Below are positions 16,607 to 24,769 of a DNA stretch of 42,575 bases, one piece after another. Source of the stretch: an uncultured Collinsella sp. (GTDB lineage: Bacteria > Actinomycetota > Coriobacteriia > Coriobacteriales > Coriobacteriaceae); NCBI GenBank assembly GCA_900543605.1, contig UQSK01000011.1:1-42575 (forward strand), in the 5' to 3' direction. Positions within the stretch are counted from its first letter, which is position 1, and each line of letters opens with the position of its first letter. Below the pieces are notes generated by a model. The model was not told where the DNA came from and did not search any database. It worked only from the letters and a program-made list of their open reading frames with translations. The position numbers were made by a program, and so were the translations under genes.

Positions 16607-17278
16607 ATGAACGAAGCAGTTCCCGAGGCACCGTCGAGTGTCGAATCGATGGCAAAACAGGGTTGCGAAAAGCTCGGCTTGGACGCGTTTGATGCGCTGG
16701 TTCGTCGCGCCCGCACGTGCCGTCGCTTTGACGAGTCCATGCGCGTGCCGCGCGAGTTTTTGCTCGAGCTGGCGGAACTGGCGCACCTGGCTCCCTGCGG
16801 CGCCAACGCTCAGCGCCTACGCTTTCATGTGGTAAGCGGTGCTGAGGATTGCGCGCGTGTATTTGATGAGCTTGCGTGGGCCGGCGCGCTTAAGGATTGG
16901 CCGGGTCCTGCCGAGGGCGAGCGCCCGACCGGCTACATCGCGATTCTTGCTGAGCGCGCCGTTCCGGGCAAGCCCGCCGCTCCCATTACCGAGGTCGACA
17001 CGGGCATTGCCGCGCAGACGATGATGCTCGCCGCCCGCAGCGCCACGCCCGAGGTGGCAGCCTGCATGTTCAAGGCCTTTACGCCCCGCGCGATCGATGC
17101 CATGGGGCTCGATAACGACAAGTATGAGCTCAAGCTGATCATGGCGTTTGGCGTTCCGGCCGAGACACAGGTGATTGATGCGATCGATTCCAACCCCGAC
17201 GGCTCCATCAATTATTGGCGCGACGAGGCGCAGATGCACCACGTACCCAAGCGTTCGCTCGCCGACGTGCTGGTGTAG
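16607..17278 (+). CDS. Nitroreductase-family flavoprotein
   Basis: Likely FMN-dependent oxidoreductase, 223 aa. RARTCRRFDESMRVPREFLLELAELAHLAPCGAN (abbreviated: RRFDES ... LAPCGAN, about 42-66) is the nitroreductase phosphate/FMN-binding start, and DTGIAAQTMMLAA (about 131-143) is the central helix. The mid-section with GYIAIL and the C-terminal YELKLIMAFG follow the fold. The start at 16607 is chosen for family length; a GGGGG lies upstream but the ribosome site is weak, and the inner Met at 16649 is possible. The physiological substrate is unknown. Confidence 0.8.
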   Translation: MNEAVPEAPSSVESMAKQGCEKLGLDAFDALVRRARTCRRFDESMRVPREFLLELAELAHLAPCGANAQRLRFHVVSGAEDCARVFDELAWAGALKDWPGPAEGERPTGYIAILAERAVPGKPAAPITEVDTGIAAQTMMLAARSATPEVAACMFKAFTPRAIDAMGLDNDKYELKLIMAFGVPAETQVIDAIDSNPDGSINYWRDEAQMHHVPKRSLADVLV

Positions 17279-17307
17279 TTGAGCGTCATCGCGGCGTGAT
17301 CAGACGG

Positions 17308-17345
17308 TAAACCACCACAAAGGTGCCTGTCCCCTTTGTGGTGGT
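17308..17345. repeat. Dispersed palindrome, CCACCACAAAGG family, copy 2
   Basis: AAACCACCACAAAGG ... CCTTTGTGGTGG with a TGCCTGTCCC core, 30 bp after the nitroreductase stop. It is near-perfectly palindromic over its outer 15 bp and can act as a terminator. Confidence 0.9.
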
Positions 17346-17360
17346 ACGAGGGGAGGGTGT

Positions 17361-17903
17361 GTGGCAGATCTGTATTTGGTGCGGCATGGGCAGACTGAGC
17401 TCAATGTGCAGAGCATTTTGCAGGGCTGGCACGATTCGCCGCTTACGGCGCGCGGGCGCGAGCAGGCGCTGACGGCGCGTACGGCGTTTGCGGCGCGTGG
17501 CGTGGCCTTTGATCATGTGTATTCCTCGCCGTTGGGCCGGGCGCGGCATACGGCCGAGCTTATCGTTGGCGAGGGCCGTTCCATAGAGCTGGTCGATGAC
17601 CTGCGTGAGTGGCATTTTGGCTCGCTGGAGGGCACATCAAATCGCGAGATGCCGCCGCAGCCCTGGGGTGATTATCCGGTTGCCTTTGGTGGCGAGTCGG
17701 AAAGTGAGCTTCGCGCACGTATGGTCGCGGCGCTGTCTCGCATCATGGCCAGGCCGCAGCACGACTGCGTGCTGGCGGTTTCCCACGGCTCAGCCTGCCA
17801 GGAGTTTCTTGAGCATGTGACTGGCAGGGGAGAGCTACCCGACAACGGTGCCGTGCTTCATTTTGGCTATTGCGACGGGGCGTTTTCGCTCTTGGGTTGG
17901 TAA
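17361..17903 (+). CDS. Histidine phosphatase family protein (PGM-like), copy 1
   Basis: 180-aa phosphatase of the branch-1 histidine phosphatase superfamily. LVRHGQTELN (6-15) holds the phospho-accepting His8-type residue; SSPLGRARHTAEL, LREWHFGSLEG and VSHGSACQEF (second catalytic His) complete the site. It starts with GTG preceded by GGGGAGGG. Substrates in this family vary: phosphoglycerate, alpha-ribazole phosphate, fructose bisphosphate. It forms a tandem pair with the next gene, 17 bp downstream. Confidence 0.88.
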   Translation: MADLYLVRHGQTELNVQSILQGWHDSPLTARGREQALTARTAFAARGVAFDHVYSSPLGRARHTAELIVGEGRSIELVDDLREWHFGSLEGTSNREMPPQPWGDYPVAFGGESESELRARMVAALSRIMARPQHDCVLAVSHGSACQEFLEHVTGRGELPDNGAVLHFGYCDGAFSLLGW

Positions 17904-17920
17904 CGAACGAAAGGACCCCT

Positions 17921-18556
17921 ATGAATAAAGACCTGTATCTGGTTCGCCATGGACAGACGATATTCAACCTTAAGCGCATTATTCAGGGTTGGAGTGACTC
18001 GCCGCTCACGCAGTTGGGCTGCGACCAGGCGGCGCGCGCCGGCATGTTTTTGCGTGCGCGCGGCATTGAGTCCGACCACGCCTACACCTCCACGCTTCAT
18101 CGCACCGAGCAGACTATCGCCAACTTGTGGCCGGGCTTGGCGTACGAGCGCCTGGACGGTCTGCGCGAGTGGTTCTTTGGCGACTTTGAGGCCGAGCGCG
18201 TGATGCTTATGCCCGAGCGCCCGTGGCGAGATTTCTATCGTCAGTTTGGCGGCGAGGGCCAGATGCAGGTGCGTGAGCGCATGGTGGCGACGCTGACCGA
18301 GCTTATGCAGCGTCCGGACCATACGTGTGTGCTCGCGGTAAGTCATGGCTCGGCTATCAAGGAGTTTATGGATCACGTGAAGGGTGCGGCGGCCGACGAG
18401 CGCGAACGCGTGCCGGGCAACTGCTCAGTGCTGCATTTTGCGTTTGACGATGCGGCCGATACGTTTGAACTGGTCGAAGTCTTTACGCAGGAAGACTACG
18501 CGCGCGAGCTGGGGCTTGAACCGCTCGTGGCTACTGCGGGTCCGCAGCGCGGATAA
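17921..18556 (+). CDS. Histidine phosphatase family protein (PGM-like), copy 2
   Basis: 211-aa paralogue of the preceding gene. LVRHGQTIFN, IQGWSDSPLT, STLHRTEQTIANL, LREWFFGDFE and VSHGSAIKEF align one-to-one with copy 1, but the protein adds about 30 residues at the C-terminus. The start at 17921 follows GAAAGGA. The pair arose by tandem duplication followed by clear divergence. A strong hairpin follows. Confidence 0.88.
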   Translation: MNKDLYLVRHGQTIFNLKRIIQGWSDSPLTQLGCDQAARAGMFLRARGIESDHAYTSTLHRTEQTIANLWPGLAYERLDGLREWFFGDFEAERVMLMPERPWRDFYRQFGGEGQMQVRERMVATLTELMQRPDHTCVLAVSHGSAIKEFMDHVKGAAADERERVPGNCSVLHFAFDDAADTFELVEVFTQEDYARELGLEPLVATAGPQRG

Positions 18557-18603
18557 CGCGAGCGCGGCGGCACGGGTCGCCGGCATAACTTCTCGACGCA
18601 AAA

Positions 18604-18640
18604 GGGGCGGAGATGCATGCACCTGCTGCATCTCCGCCCC
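18604..18640 (+). terminator. Hairpin ending the histidine phosphatase pair
   Basis: GGGGCGGAGATGCA (18604-18617) pairs perfectly with TGCATCTCCGCCCC (18627-18640) around a 9-nt loop, then CTGTTTGTTG. It may also serve the convergent gene ending at 18686. Confidence 0.75.
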
Positions 18641-18685
18641 CTGTTTGTTGAGCTGCCGATTTTTGTGCTGGGCGGTCTGGTCTTG

Positions 18686-19369
18686 CTAGAATCGCGCGAC
18701 CTGGTGCATGAGCAGGCCTGTCGGAACCTGCGGCGCGGCGCCGCTGACCTGCGCAGCGGGGAAGAGCACGGCAACGGTAAAGTTGAACGGCTCCTTGCCG
18801 GTGTACGTTCCGGCGGAACGGGCCTCATCGGCCAGGAGCTGTGATGCCCCGACTAGTGCGGCAGCGTAGGCAGGGTCGTCGGCCAGTGCCGGCTCCGGCG
18901 CCTGGTCGAGCATGGCACGGATGGCGCCGACGGCGTCCTCGCGCTTGACCTCCCACACGCGGTGCGTAATGCCCGCAGGATCGGTGACGGCGTAGAGCGA
19001 GGCGCCCTCTTTGGCAGCGCTCAGGATGATGTCCATGACGGGAGAGGCTTCGTAGGCGAGCGACACGGGGCGCGGCTGAACTTTGAGTTCGGCGATCGCG
19101 CGCGCGGCGGCGGCCACGTCGGCGCTGGCATCGCCCTTGCCGCCCGCAAGTACACTCGTCGGGCAGATCGCCACGACACCCGTCACACGTCCCGGCTCGC
19201 CCGAGCATTCGTACACGTAATACGCCGCACCCGGGTCCTTGAGCATCAGACCATCGGCAATGGCTTCGCGCAGGGCTTCGTTGTCACTCAGAATACTGCC
19301 CATTGCAGGCAGCGCCTCGAGCACGCGGTCCTGAGCCGGGCGGATGCAGGGAAACGGAAGTGCTTTCAT
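18686..19369 (-). CDS. Short DUF1015-like protein
   Basis: 227-aa protein whose start (MKALPFPCIRPAQDRV) and middle (DPAGITHRVWEVKREDAV) match the pattern of DUF1015 proteins, which are usually about 400 aa. The ending YTGKEPFNFTVAVLFP resembles the DUF1015 core strand, so the protein looks condensed rather than cut off. DUF1015 genes often sit beside serA-serC, and both are 3-5 kb away here, which supports the assignment. Function is unknown. Confidence 0.6.
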   Translation of the reverse strand: MKALPFPCIRPAQDRVLEALPAMGSILSDNEALREAIADGLMLKDPGAAYYVYECSGEPGRVTGVVAICPTSVLAGGKGDASADVAAAARAIAELKVQPRPVSLAYEASPVMDIILSAAKEGASLYAVTDPAGITHRVWEVKREDAVGAIRAMLDQAPEPALADDPAYAAALVGASQLLADEARSAGTYTGKEPFNFTVAVLFPAAQVSGAAPQVPTGLLMHQVARF

Positions 19370-19408
19370 GGGCGGTCCTAACGCGCGAGTCGGTTTGTTC
19401 GCGGCTTA

Positions 19409-20629
19409 TTATGCCCCAACTTGGCCGCTCGCGTCCCAGAGCACGTTATCGGCGAGCGCGATTAGCACCTGCTGACAACGAACGATATCGGCGTGGGGCA
19501 CATATTCGTTGGGCTTGTGCGCGAGCGCGAGCGACCCGGGGCCGTAGCTCATGCAATTGCGGTTACCTGTCTTGCCGGCAATGACGGCGGTGTCGGTGTA
19601 GCCGGTAAAGAAGCCGACGGTCGTGTCCGCGTCCGTCACGTCATCGGCGGCACGCCTGAGCGCTGCTAGAAGGGGAGAGTTCGGGTCGCGCTCGATGGCG
19701 GGGCGGTCGCCCGTCACGGTGTAGCTGCCATGGCAACCGGGAACGGCGGCTTCGGCGACGGCGATGGCCTGCTCTACCATGCGCGTCGCGGCGGCCGTAT
19801 CGGTCGGCGGAGTCAGGCGCATGTCGACCCAGACTTTGGCGCGGTCGGGTACGACGTAGGGGCGATATCCGCCCTCGATTTGGCCAAACGTGATGGTCGA
19901 AGGCCCCAGCTCATCGTGCGCGGGCAGCGCCACAAACGCGCGACGGAGCGAACACACGACCTCGGCCATGGCGGCGACGGCATCCGCGCCCTTCCAGGGC
20001 TGGCTCGCATGCGCCGTCACGCCGGCCATTTCAATCTCGAACCACGTACGCCCCTTGTGCGCCACCTGGATCTGTCCGTCGGTGGGCTCGGTGTCCAGCA
20101 CCCATTCACGCGAGCCGACCCAGCCAGCATCGATCGCGGCCTCTGAGCCACGCATAAAGTCTTCCTCGTCGACCGAGCAGATGAGTGAAAAGCCGCGGCG
20201 GGGCAGCGCGCCATCCGCCGCCACGCGCTCGAACGTATGGACCAGAGCGGCAATGGCGCAGGCCAGACCGCCCTTCATGTCGCAGGCGCCGCGGCCATAG
20301 AGCTTATCGTCCCGCACGGTCGCCCCGAGCGGCGGCGTGTCCGCGTCCCAGCCATCTCCCAGCGTAACGGTATCCATGTGGCAGATGTAGATGAGTCGCG
20401 CCTCGTCGCTCACGCCCGGCACGGTGACCATAAGGTTGCGGCGCCCGGGGAGCACCTCAAGCTCCTCAATCTGCACGGCATCGAGCTCAGGACTATCAAG
20501 CTGCGCCAGCTGCTGCTCAATGAGCCTCTTAATGAAGTGCTCGATCTCGCCCTCATACGCACCCGGATCCGAGCTGTCAATCTTCACAAGGTCCTGCGCA
20601 AGCCGCCAGGCAAAGTCCTCATCAACCAT
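19409..20629 (-). CDS. M20-family metallopeptidase (ArgE/DapE-like)
   Basis: Zinc-dependent deacylase or aminopeptidase, 406 aa. ICHMDTV (zinc His and catalytic Asp, about 82-88), GRGACDMKGG (bridging Asp, about 114-123), VDEEDFMRGS (catalytic and metal Glu, about 155-164) and a late YGPGSLALAHKPNE with the last zinc His are all present. The lid domain lies between about 195 and 310. The start at 20629 follows GTGAGG; an upstream Met in frame lacks a ribosome site. The substrate is undecided: N-acyl amino acid or succinyl-diaminopimelate-like. Divergent from the nuclease-like gene at 20784. Confidence 0.88.
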   Translation of the reverse strand: MVDEDFAWRLAQDLVKIDSSDPGAYEGEIEHFIKRLIEQQLAQLDSPELDAVQIEELEVLPGRRNLMVTVPGVSDEARLIYICHMDTVTLGDGWDADTPPLGATVRDDKLYGRGACDMKGGLACAIAALVHTFERVAADGALPRRGFSLICSVDEEDFMRGSEAAIDAGWVGSREWVLDTEPTDGQIQVAHKGRTWFEIEMAGVTAHASQPWKGADAVAAMAEVVCSLRRAFVALPAHDELGPSTITFGQIEGGYRPYVVPDRAKVWVDMRLTPPTDTAAATRMVEQAIAVAEAAVPGCHGSYTVTGDRPAIERDPNSPLLAALRRAADDVTDADTTVGFFTGYTDTAVIAGKTGNRNCMSYGPGSLALAHKPNEYVPHADIVRCQQVLIALADNVLWDASGQVGA

Positions 20630-20783
20630 ATGCAACCTCACAATCAGTCTGCTTTTCAAACAGATTGTAAGCCTCCTGAGAGATCCGCGGCGTGCGCGCA
20701 GCGGTATTTACCGTTCGCAGGCCGAGCCAGCGCGTTTGCCGTCCAGGCGGGTTTACAAACGACGCGGTGGGTACATACCCTTC

Positions 20784-21833
20784 ATGGATGACATGCTGTG
20801 CGACATATCTGCCTTTCGGTATCACCGGATACCTCCACAGGTCTTGGCGATAATGCCGGACCTGCCCGATTCTGTAGACGATCCGCGCAGGGAGCATCTT
20901 TGTGAACACCCGCTCGTCAAGCATTTCCTGGGCACCCCGTTACACGTGTTGGCGCAGGGCGTCTGCGGGCGCAAGGGCGATCGCATTGTCAGGCATGTTT
21001 GGAACGGGGAGAGGCCGTTTGATTCCATGTGGCAGACAGAGTTTGGCCTCGATGTCGCGTCACCACTCTTTACCCTGTTGACCCTGGCTTCCTTGGTCTC
21101 AAACGAGCGTCTGATCATGTGCATGTATGAGATGTGCGGCACCTTTGCCGTGTGCAAGATTGCGCCTCAGGTAAAGTCGGCACTTGAGCAGGCATATGGG
21201 AGCCGGTGGGGTGACGCGCGGTCGGGCTGGGAAAACGTAAAGGATGCCTCGGGGAATCCAACGGACTTGTGGAAACGACCTCCCTTGATTGAGCTCTCTG
21301 AACTTGCGGAGTACGTCGATGAGATCCCGGGGCTCCGCGGCGCTAAATCGTTCACGCGTGCCGCGAAATGCATTACGGGGGTGGCGGCATCGCCGCTCGA
21401 GGTCCAGGCTTCGATGCTGTTTGGCCTTACGAGGTTGCGCGGCGGCGAAGGGCTGCGCCTTACCAATAACGTCGAGATTCGAATGACGCGCAGTGCCCGC
21501 CTGATTTCGGGGCTTGATAGGCGCTATGCCGATATTCTGCTGGCAAATAAGGACGGCAGCCGAGAGTGTCTGGTTGAATGCCAAGGTAAAGCAATTCACG
21601 GATCCATAGAATCCAAGATCTCGGACTCCGATCGAACGACGGCGCTGCAAGCGATGGGATATCCCGTCGTTCTGATGACCTATGGCCAGCTGGCCGACCC
21701 CGATGCCTTCCGCGTGGTGATGGAGCTCATCATGTCCTATCTCGATGTGCCGCTGAAAGACAAGACGCCGCGGCAGCAGGAGCTCGAACGGCGGCTTCGT
21801 GAGGAGATTTTTATCGATTGGGCGGGAATTTAG
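20784..21833 (+). CDS. Orphan protein with DUF559/Vsr-like nuclease domain (paralogue B)
   Basis: 349-aa relative of the protein at 11348-12538. Matching blocks: ISAFRYHRIPP (8-18) against LSHTTAKAVYQ; FTLLTLASL...MYEMCGTF (96-121) against the LCALQAA...FELCGAY block; SPLEVQASMLFGL (203-215) against SPMETAFVMM; RYADILL (247-253), LVECQGKAIH (263-272), DSDRTTALQAMGY and a terminal AFRVVMELI against the same segments. The nuclease core reads D...E-C-Q-G-x-x-x-H. The longer upstream frame is rejected because it covers the start of the M20 gene; the chosen ATG has a weak ribosome site. Role unknown. Confidence 0.7.
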   Translation: MDDMLCDISAFRYHRIPPQVLAIMPDLPDSVDDPRREHLCEHPLVKHFLGTPLHVLAQGVCGRKGDRIVRHVWNGERPFDSMWQTEFGLDVASPLFTLLTLASLVSNERLIMCMYEMCGTFAVCKIAPQVKSALEQAYGSRWGDARSGWENVKDASGNPTDLWKRPPLIELSELAEYVDEIPGLRGAKSFTRAAKCITGVAASPLEVQASMLFGLTRLRGGEGLRLTNNVEIRMTRSARLISGLDRRYADILLANKDGSRECLVECQGKAIHGSIESKISDSDRTTALQAMGYPVVLMTYGQLADPDAFRVVMELIMSYLDVPLKDKTPRQQELERRLREEIFIDWAGI

Positions 21834-21922
21834 CCGCGCGGGTGGAAAACGGTCGCGCGAACTAGAGCTTTGGTCGCAAAATAGGCTTCAATCTTGCCTT
21901 GGAGGGGCCTTAAAAATGCTAT

Positions 21923-22079
21923 CTAGAATAAGTTGTTTCGGAAAATAGACAGTCAACTTGGATGTGGTATATAGAGATCGATTTTTACCTACTAAAGTCC
22001 CTGATAAAGCTGTTTATCAAAGTGGGTGCGCTGGGTGGTTTGGGTCTTACCGTCGATTATCCGAAACAACTTGTTCTGA
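21923..22079. repeat. MITE-like inverted-repeat element
   Basis: Arms 21923-21946 and 22056-22079 are inverted copies over 24 bp with four mismatches (core AAGTTGTTTCGG / CCGAAACAACTT). The 109-bp interior is AT-rich and contains TATATAG and TTTATCAAAG but no convincing frame. It lies 90 bp after paralogue B and occupies most of the gene-free 21834-22112. Confidence 0.6.
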
Positions 22080-22112
22080 GTAACACTTTTCAAGCCGCCG
22101 GGAGCAACGAAA

Positions 22113-22145
22113 TCGGCCCCCCGTTTCGTGAAAACGAGGGGCCGA
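22113..22145 (-). terminator. Terminator of serA
   Basis: A 14-bp GC-rich stem (22113-22126 with 22132-22145, one wobble) is followed on the minus strand by a short T-rich stretch. It lies 40 bp past the serA stop codon. Confidence 0.7.
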
Positions 22146-22184
22146 ATGGGTTTCGTGGCCTGTCTGGCAGGCTTGGCACTGGCG

Positions 22185-23348
22185 CTACTTGATCACGCGC
22201 ACGCGATACATCGACGGAATCTGCTTGAGCGCCTCGATGGTGCTGCTGTCCAGGTGCTCGTCGGTGTCGAACATGGTGTAGGCGTTCTCGCCGGCGGACT
22301 CGTTGGTCATACGCTGCACGTTGGCGTTGTCCTTGGCGAGAATGGCCGTGATCTGGCCGATCATGTTGGGCACGTTGGCGTGCAGGCAGGCGATGCGGCT
22401 CGCGGCGCGCGCCTTGCCCATGCTGCAGGCGGGGTAGTTGACGCTATGTGCGATGTTGCCGTTCTCCAGGTAATCCTTGAGCTCGCTGATGGCCATATCG
22501 GCGCAGTTGGCCTCGGCTTCGCCAGTGCCGGCGCCCGAGTGCGTGGTGATAAACGTGTTGGGCATTTTGACGGTCTTGGGCGTGGCAAAGTCGCAGCTAA
22601 ACCAGCTCAGCTTGCCCTCGCGCAGGGCAGCGTCGACGGCGTCCTCGTCAATGATGGTTTCGCGTGCGTAGTTGATGAGCACGGCGTCGGGTGCCAGCAG
22701 GTTAATCTGCTCGGTGCTGATCATGCCGATGGTGTCGGCCTTGCTGGGCACGTGTACGGTGAGGTAGTCGCAGCCGCGGCAGAGATCCTCGAGCGTGCCC
22801 ACGCGCTGCACCTCGCGGCTCAGCACCCACGCGTGCTCGACGGAAATGAACGGGTCGTAGCCGTAGACATCCATGCCCAGGTCGACGCAGGCGTTGGCGA
22901 CCTTGGAGCCTACGTTGCCCAGACCGATGACGCCGATGCGCTTGCCTTTAAGCTCGCGGCCCACAAAGGCCTTCTTGGCCTTCTCGGCGTCGACCTGGAT
23001 CTCGGGGTCGTCGGCGTTGTCGCGTACCCAGTTCATCGACTGCACCACGCCGCGGCTCGAAAGCACCAGCATGCCCAGGACGAGCTCCTTGACGGCGTTG
23101 CTGTTGGCGCCGGGGGAGTTAAAGACGACGACGCCCTTCTTGGCGTACTCCTCGACGGGGATGTTGTTGACGCCGGCGCCGCAGCGGGCGATGGCGCGGA
23201 TGCCCTCGGGCAGCTCGTAGCCGTGCAGGTCGGTCGAGCGCATCAGGATGGCGTCGGCCTCCTCGGCGGTGCTTACAAACTCGTAGCCCTCGCCAAACTC
23301 GACTTTGCCGTCTTTAGTGATGTCGTCGATGGTTTTGATCTTGCGCAT
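22185..23348 (-). CDS. serA: D-3-phosphoglycerate dehydrogenase
   Basis: First enzyme of serine synthesis, oxidising 3-phosphoglycerate with NAD; 387 aa. The NAD-binding motif GVIGLGNVG (about 139-147), the RCGAGVNNI loop (55-63) and the catalytic His region TTHSGAGTGEAE (about 279-290) are visible; the last reads PHxGASTxEA in the commonest SerA type, so this is a divergent clade. The C-terminal 80 residues form an ACT domain (ANVPNMIGQITAILA), implying serine feedback. AAGGAGTTTTCC precedes the start. serC lies directly upstream on the same strand. Confidence 0.92.
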   Translation of the reverse strand: MRKIKTIDDITKDGKVEFGEGYEFVSTAEEADAILMRSTDLHGYELPEGIRAIARCGAGVNNIPVEEYAKKGVVVFNSPGANSNAVKELVLGMLVLSSRGVVQSMNWVRDNADDPEIQVDAEKAKKAFVGRELKGKRIGVIGLGNVGSKVANACVDLGMDVYGYDPFISVEHAWVLSREVQRVGTLEDLCRGCDYLTVHVPSKADTIGMISTEQINLLAPDAVLINYARETIIDEDAVDAALREGKLSWFSCDFATPKTVKMPNTFITTHSGAGTGEAEANCADMAISELKDYLENGNIAHSVNYPACSMGKARAASRIACLHANVPNMIGQITAILAKDNANVQRMTNESAGENAYTMFDTDEHLDSSTIEALKQIPSMYRVRVIK

Positions 23349-23417
23349 GGAAAACTCCTTAGCAGGTTTGTCTAAAACAAGTGGTTTGAAGTGGCTGGCC
23401 GGCCCGCGGGTTGCGGG

Positions 23418-24542
23418 CTAGTTAGATCGCGGACTCAAACTATGCTGCGCTTCGAAGTCCTTCATGTACGAGGCCAGCGCCTGCACGTCTTCCATGGTTA
23501 CGGCGTTGTAGACGCTGGCGCGCATGCCGCCCACCAGACGATGGCCCTTGACGTTTTGAATCAGGTGATCGGCCGCGCCTGCGACAAAGGCCGCGTCGAG
23601 TTCGGCATCGCCGGTGCGGAAGGTGACGTTGGCGATGGAGCGGCTGTCGGCCTGCGCGGTGCCATGGAACAGCTCGCTGTGCTCGAGCAGGTCGTAGAGC
23701 AGGTTGGCCTTGGCCCAGTTGCGCTCGGCCATGGCGGCAAGTCCGCCGGTCTGCTCCACCCAACGGAACACCTTGCCGCACACGTAGATGCCAAAGGTGT
23801 TGGGCGTGTTGAGCATGGAGCCCTTGGCGGCCTGGGTCTTAAGGTCCAGGTACTGCGGCGTCTGCGCAAAGGCTGGGCCATCTGCGATGAGGTCGTCGCG
23901 CACGATGACCACGGTCACGCCCGCGGCGCCGGCGTTTTTCTGCGCGCCGGCGTAAATGAGCCCGTAGCGCTCAACGTCGAGCGGCTGCGACAGAAAGCAG
24001 CTCGAGACATCGGCGACCAGCGGCACGTCGCCGCAAGCGGGCAGCTCGTGGTACATGGTGCCAAAGATGGTGTTGTTCTGGCAGATGTAGACGTAGTCGA
24101 GTCCGTCGCCCGCGGCCTCGGCGGCAATGCACGCGTTGATGTCGGCCATGGTGGGAATGCGGTCGAAGTTGGTGTCCTCGGAGCTCGCGAGCAGCACGGC
24201 CTCGCCGTACTTGGCGGCCTCTTTGTACGCCTTGTTGGCAAAGTTGCCGGTCACGACGTAGCCGGCGCGGCCGCGGCGCATGAGGTTCATGGGGATGCCC
24301 GCAAACTGCAGCGTGGCGCCGCCCTGCAAAAACAGGACGCGGTAGCTGTCGGGGATGCTCAGCAGGCGGCGCAGGGTAGTCTCGGCGTCGTCGATGATCT
24401 GCTGGTACATGCTAGATCGATGGCTCATCTCGAGCACGGACATGCCGCAACCGCGGTAGTCCATCATCTCGTCGGCGATCTCGGCGAGCACGCTGGTAGG
24501 CAGCGCGGCCGGGCCAGCTGAGAAGTTGTGCACACGTGCCAT
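23418..24542 (-). CDS. serC: Phosphoserine aminotransferase
   Basis: PLP-dependent transaminase making phosphoserine, 374 aa. HNFSAGPAALP at the start, SHRSSMYQQI, LFLQGGATLQF (phosphate-binding loop) and AGAQKNAGAAG with the PLP lysine (about residue 200) are the standard SerC blocks. It is first in a serC-serA operon with a 69-bp gap. No serB is present, so the phosphatase step must be encoded elsewhere, or by a promiscuous phosphatase such as the histidine phosphatases nearby (speculative). Confidence 0.95.
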   Translation of the reverse strand: MARVHNFSAGPAALPTSVLAEIADEMMDYRGCGMSVLEMSHRSSMYQQIIDDAETTLRRLLSIPDSYRVLFLQGGATLQFAGIPMNLMRRGRAGYVVTGNFANKAYKEAAKYGEAVLLASSEDTNFDRIPTMADINACIAAEAAGDGLDYVYICQNNTIFGTMYHELPACGDVPLVADVSSCFLSQPLDVERYGLIYAGAQKNAGAAGVTVVIVRDDLIADGPAFAQTPQYLDLKTQAAKGSMLNTPNTFGIYVCGKVFRWVEQTGGLAAMAERNWAKANLLYDLLEHSELFHGTAQADSRSIANVTFRTGDAELDAAFVAGAADHLIQNVKGHRLVGGMRASVYNAVTMEDVQALASYMKDFEAQHSLSPRSN

Positions 24543-24677
24543 CTTCTAGTTCCCCCTCGTAGTCGTTTGAACGTTCGGGATACTTTAGCACAGTGGAGCG
24601 CCGGGCGCGACCGCATCACGGTAAAACCCGAGTGCGCCGCTATGATTTACAGGATGGTTACATGGGGGAGGAGTGCT

Positions 24678-24746
24678 TTACTCCTCAGGCAAATCCAAAT
24701 CAGCGAGCGAAGGCATGAGGTTCTCTAGGCGCTTGATCTCTTCGTC
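24678..24746 (-). pseudogene. Possible 3' remnant of a gene
   Basis: On the minus strand a frame ending in TAA encodes DEEIKRLENLMPSLADLDLP plus EE, a composition typical of a real C-terminus. It is closed by an in-frame stop (TAG) only a few codons upstream, and the AGGAGG there is out of frame with any start. It may be the tail of a deleted gene between serC and the antiporter. Identity unknown. Confidence 0.3.
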
Positions 24747-24769
24747 GCAAATTAGCTACCTCCTGGTCA

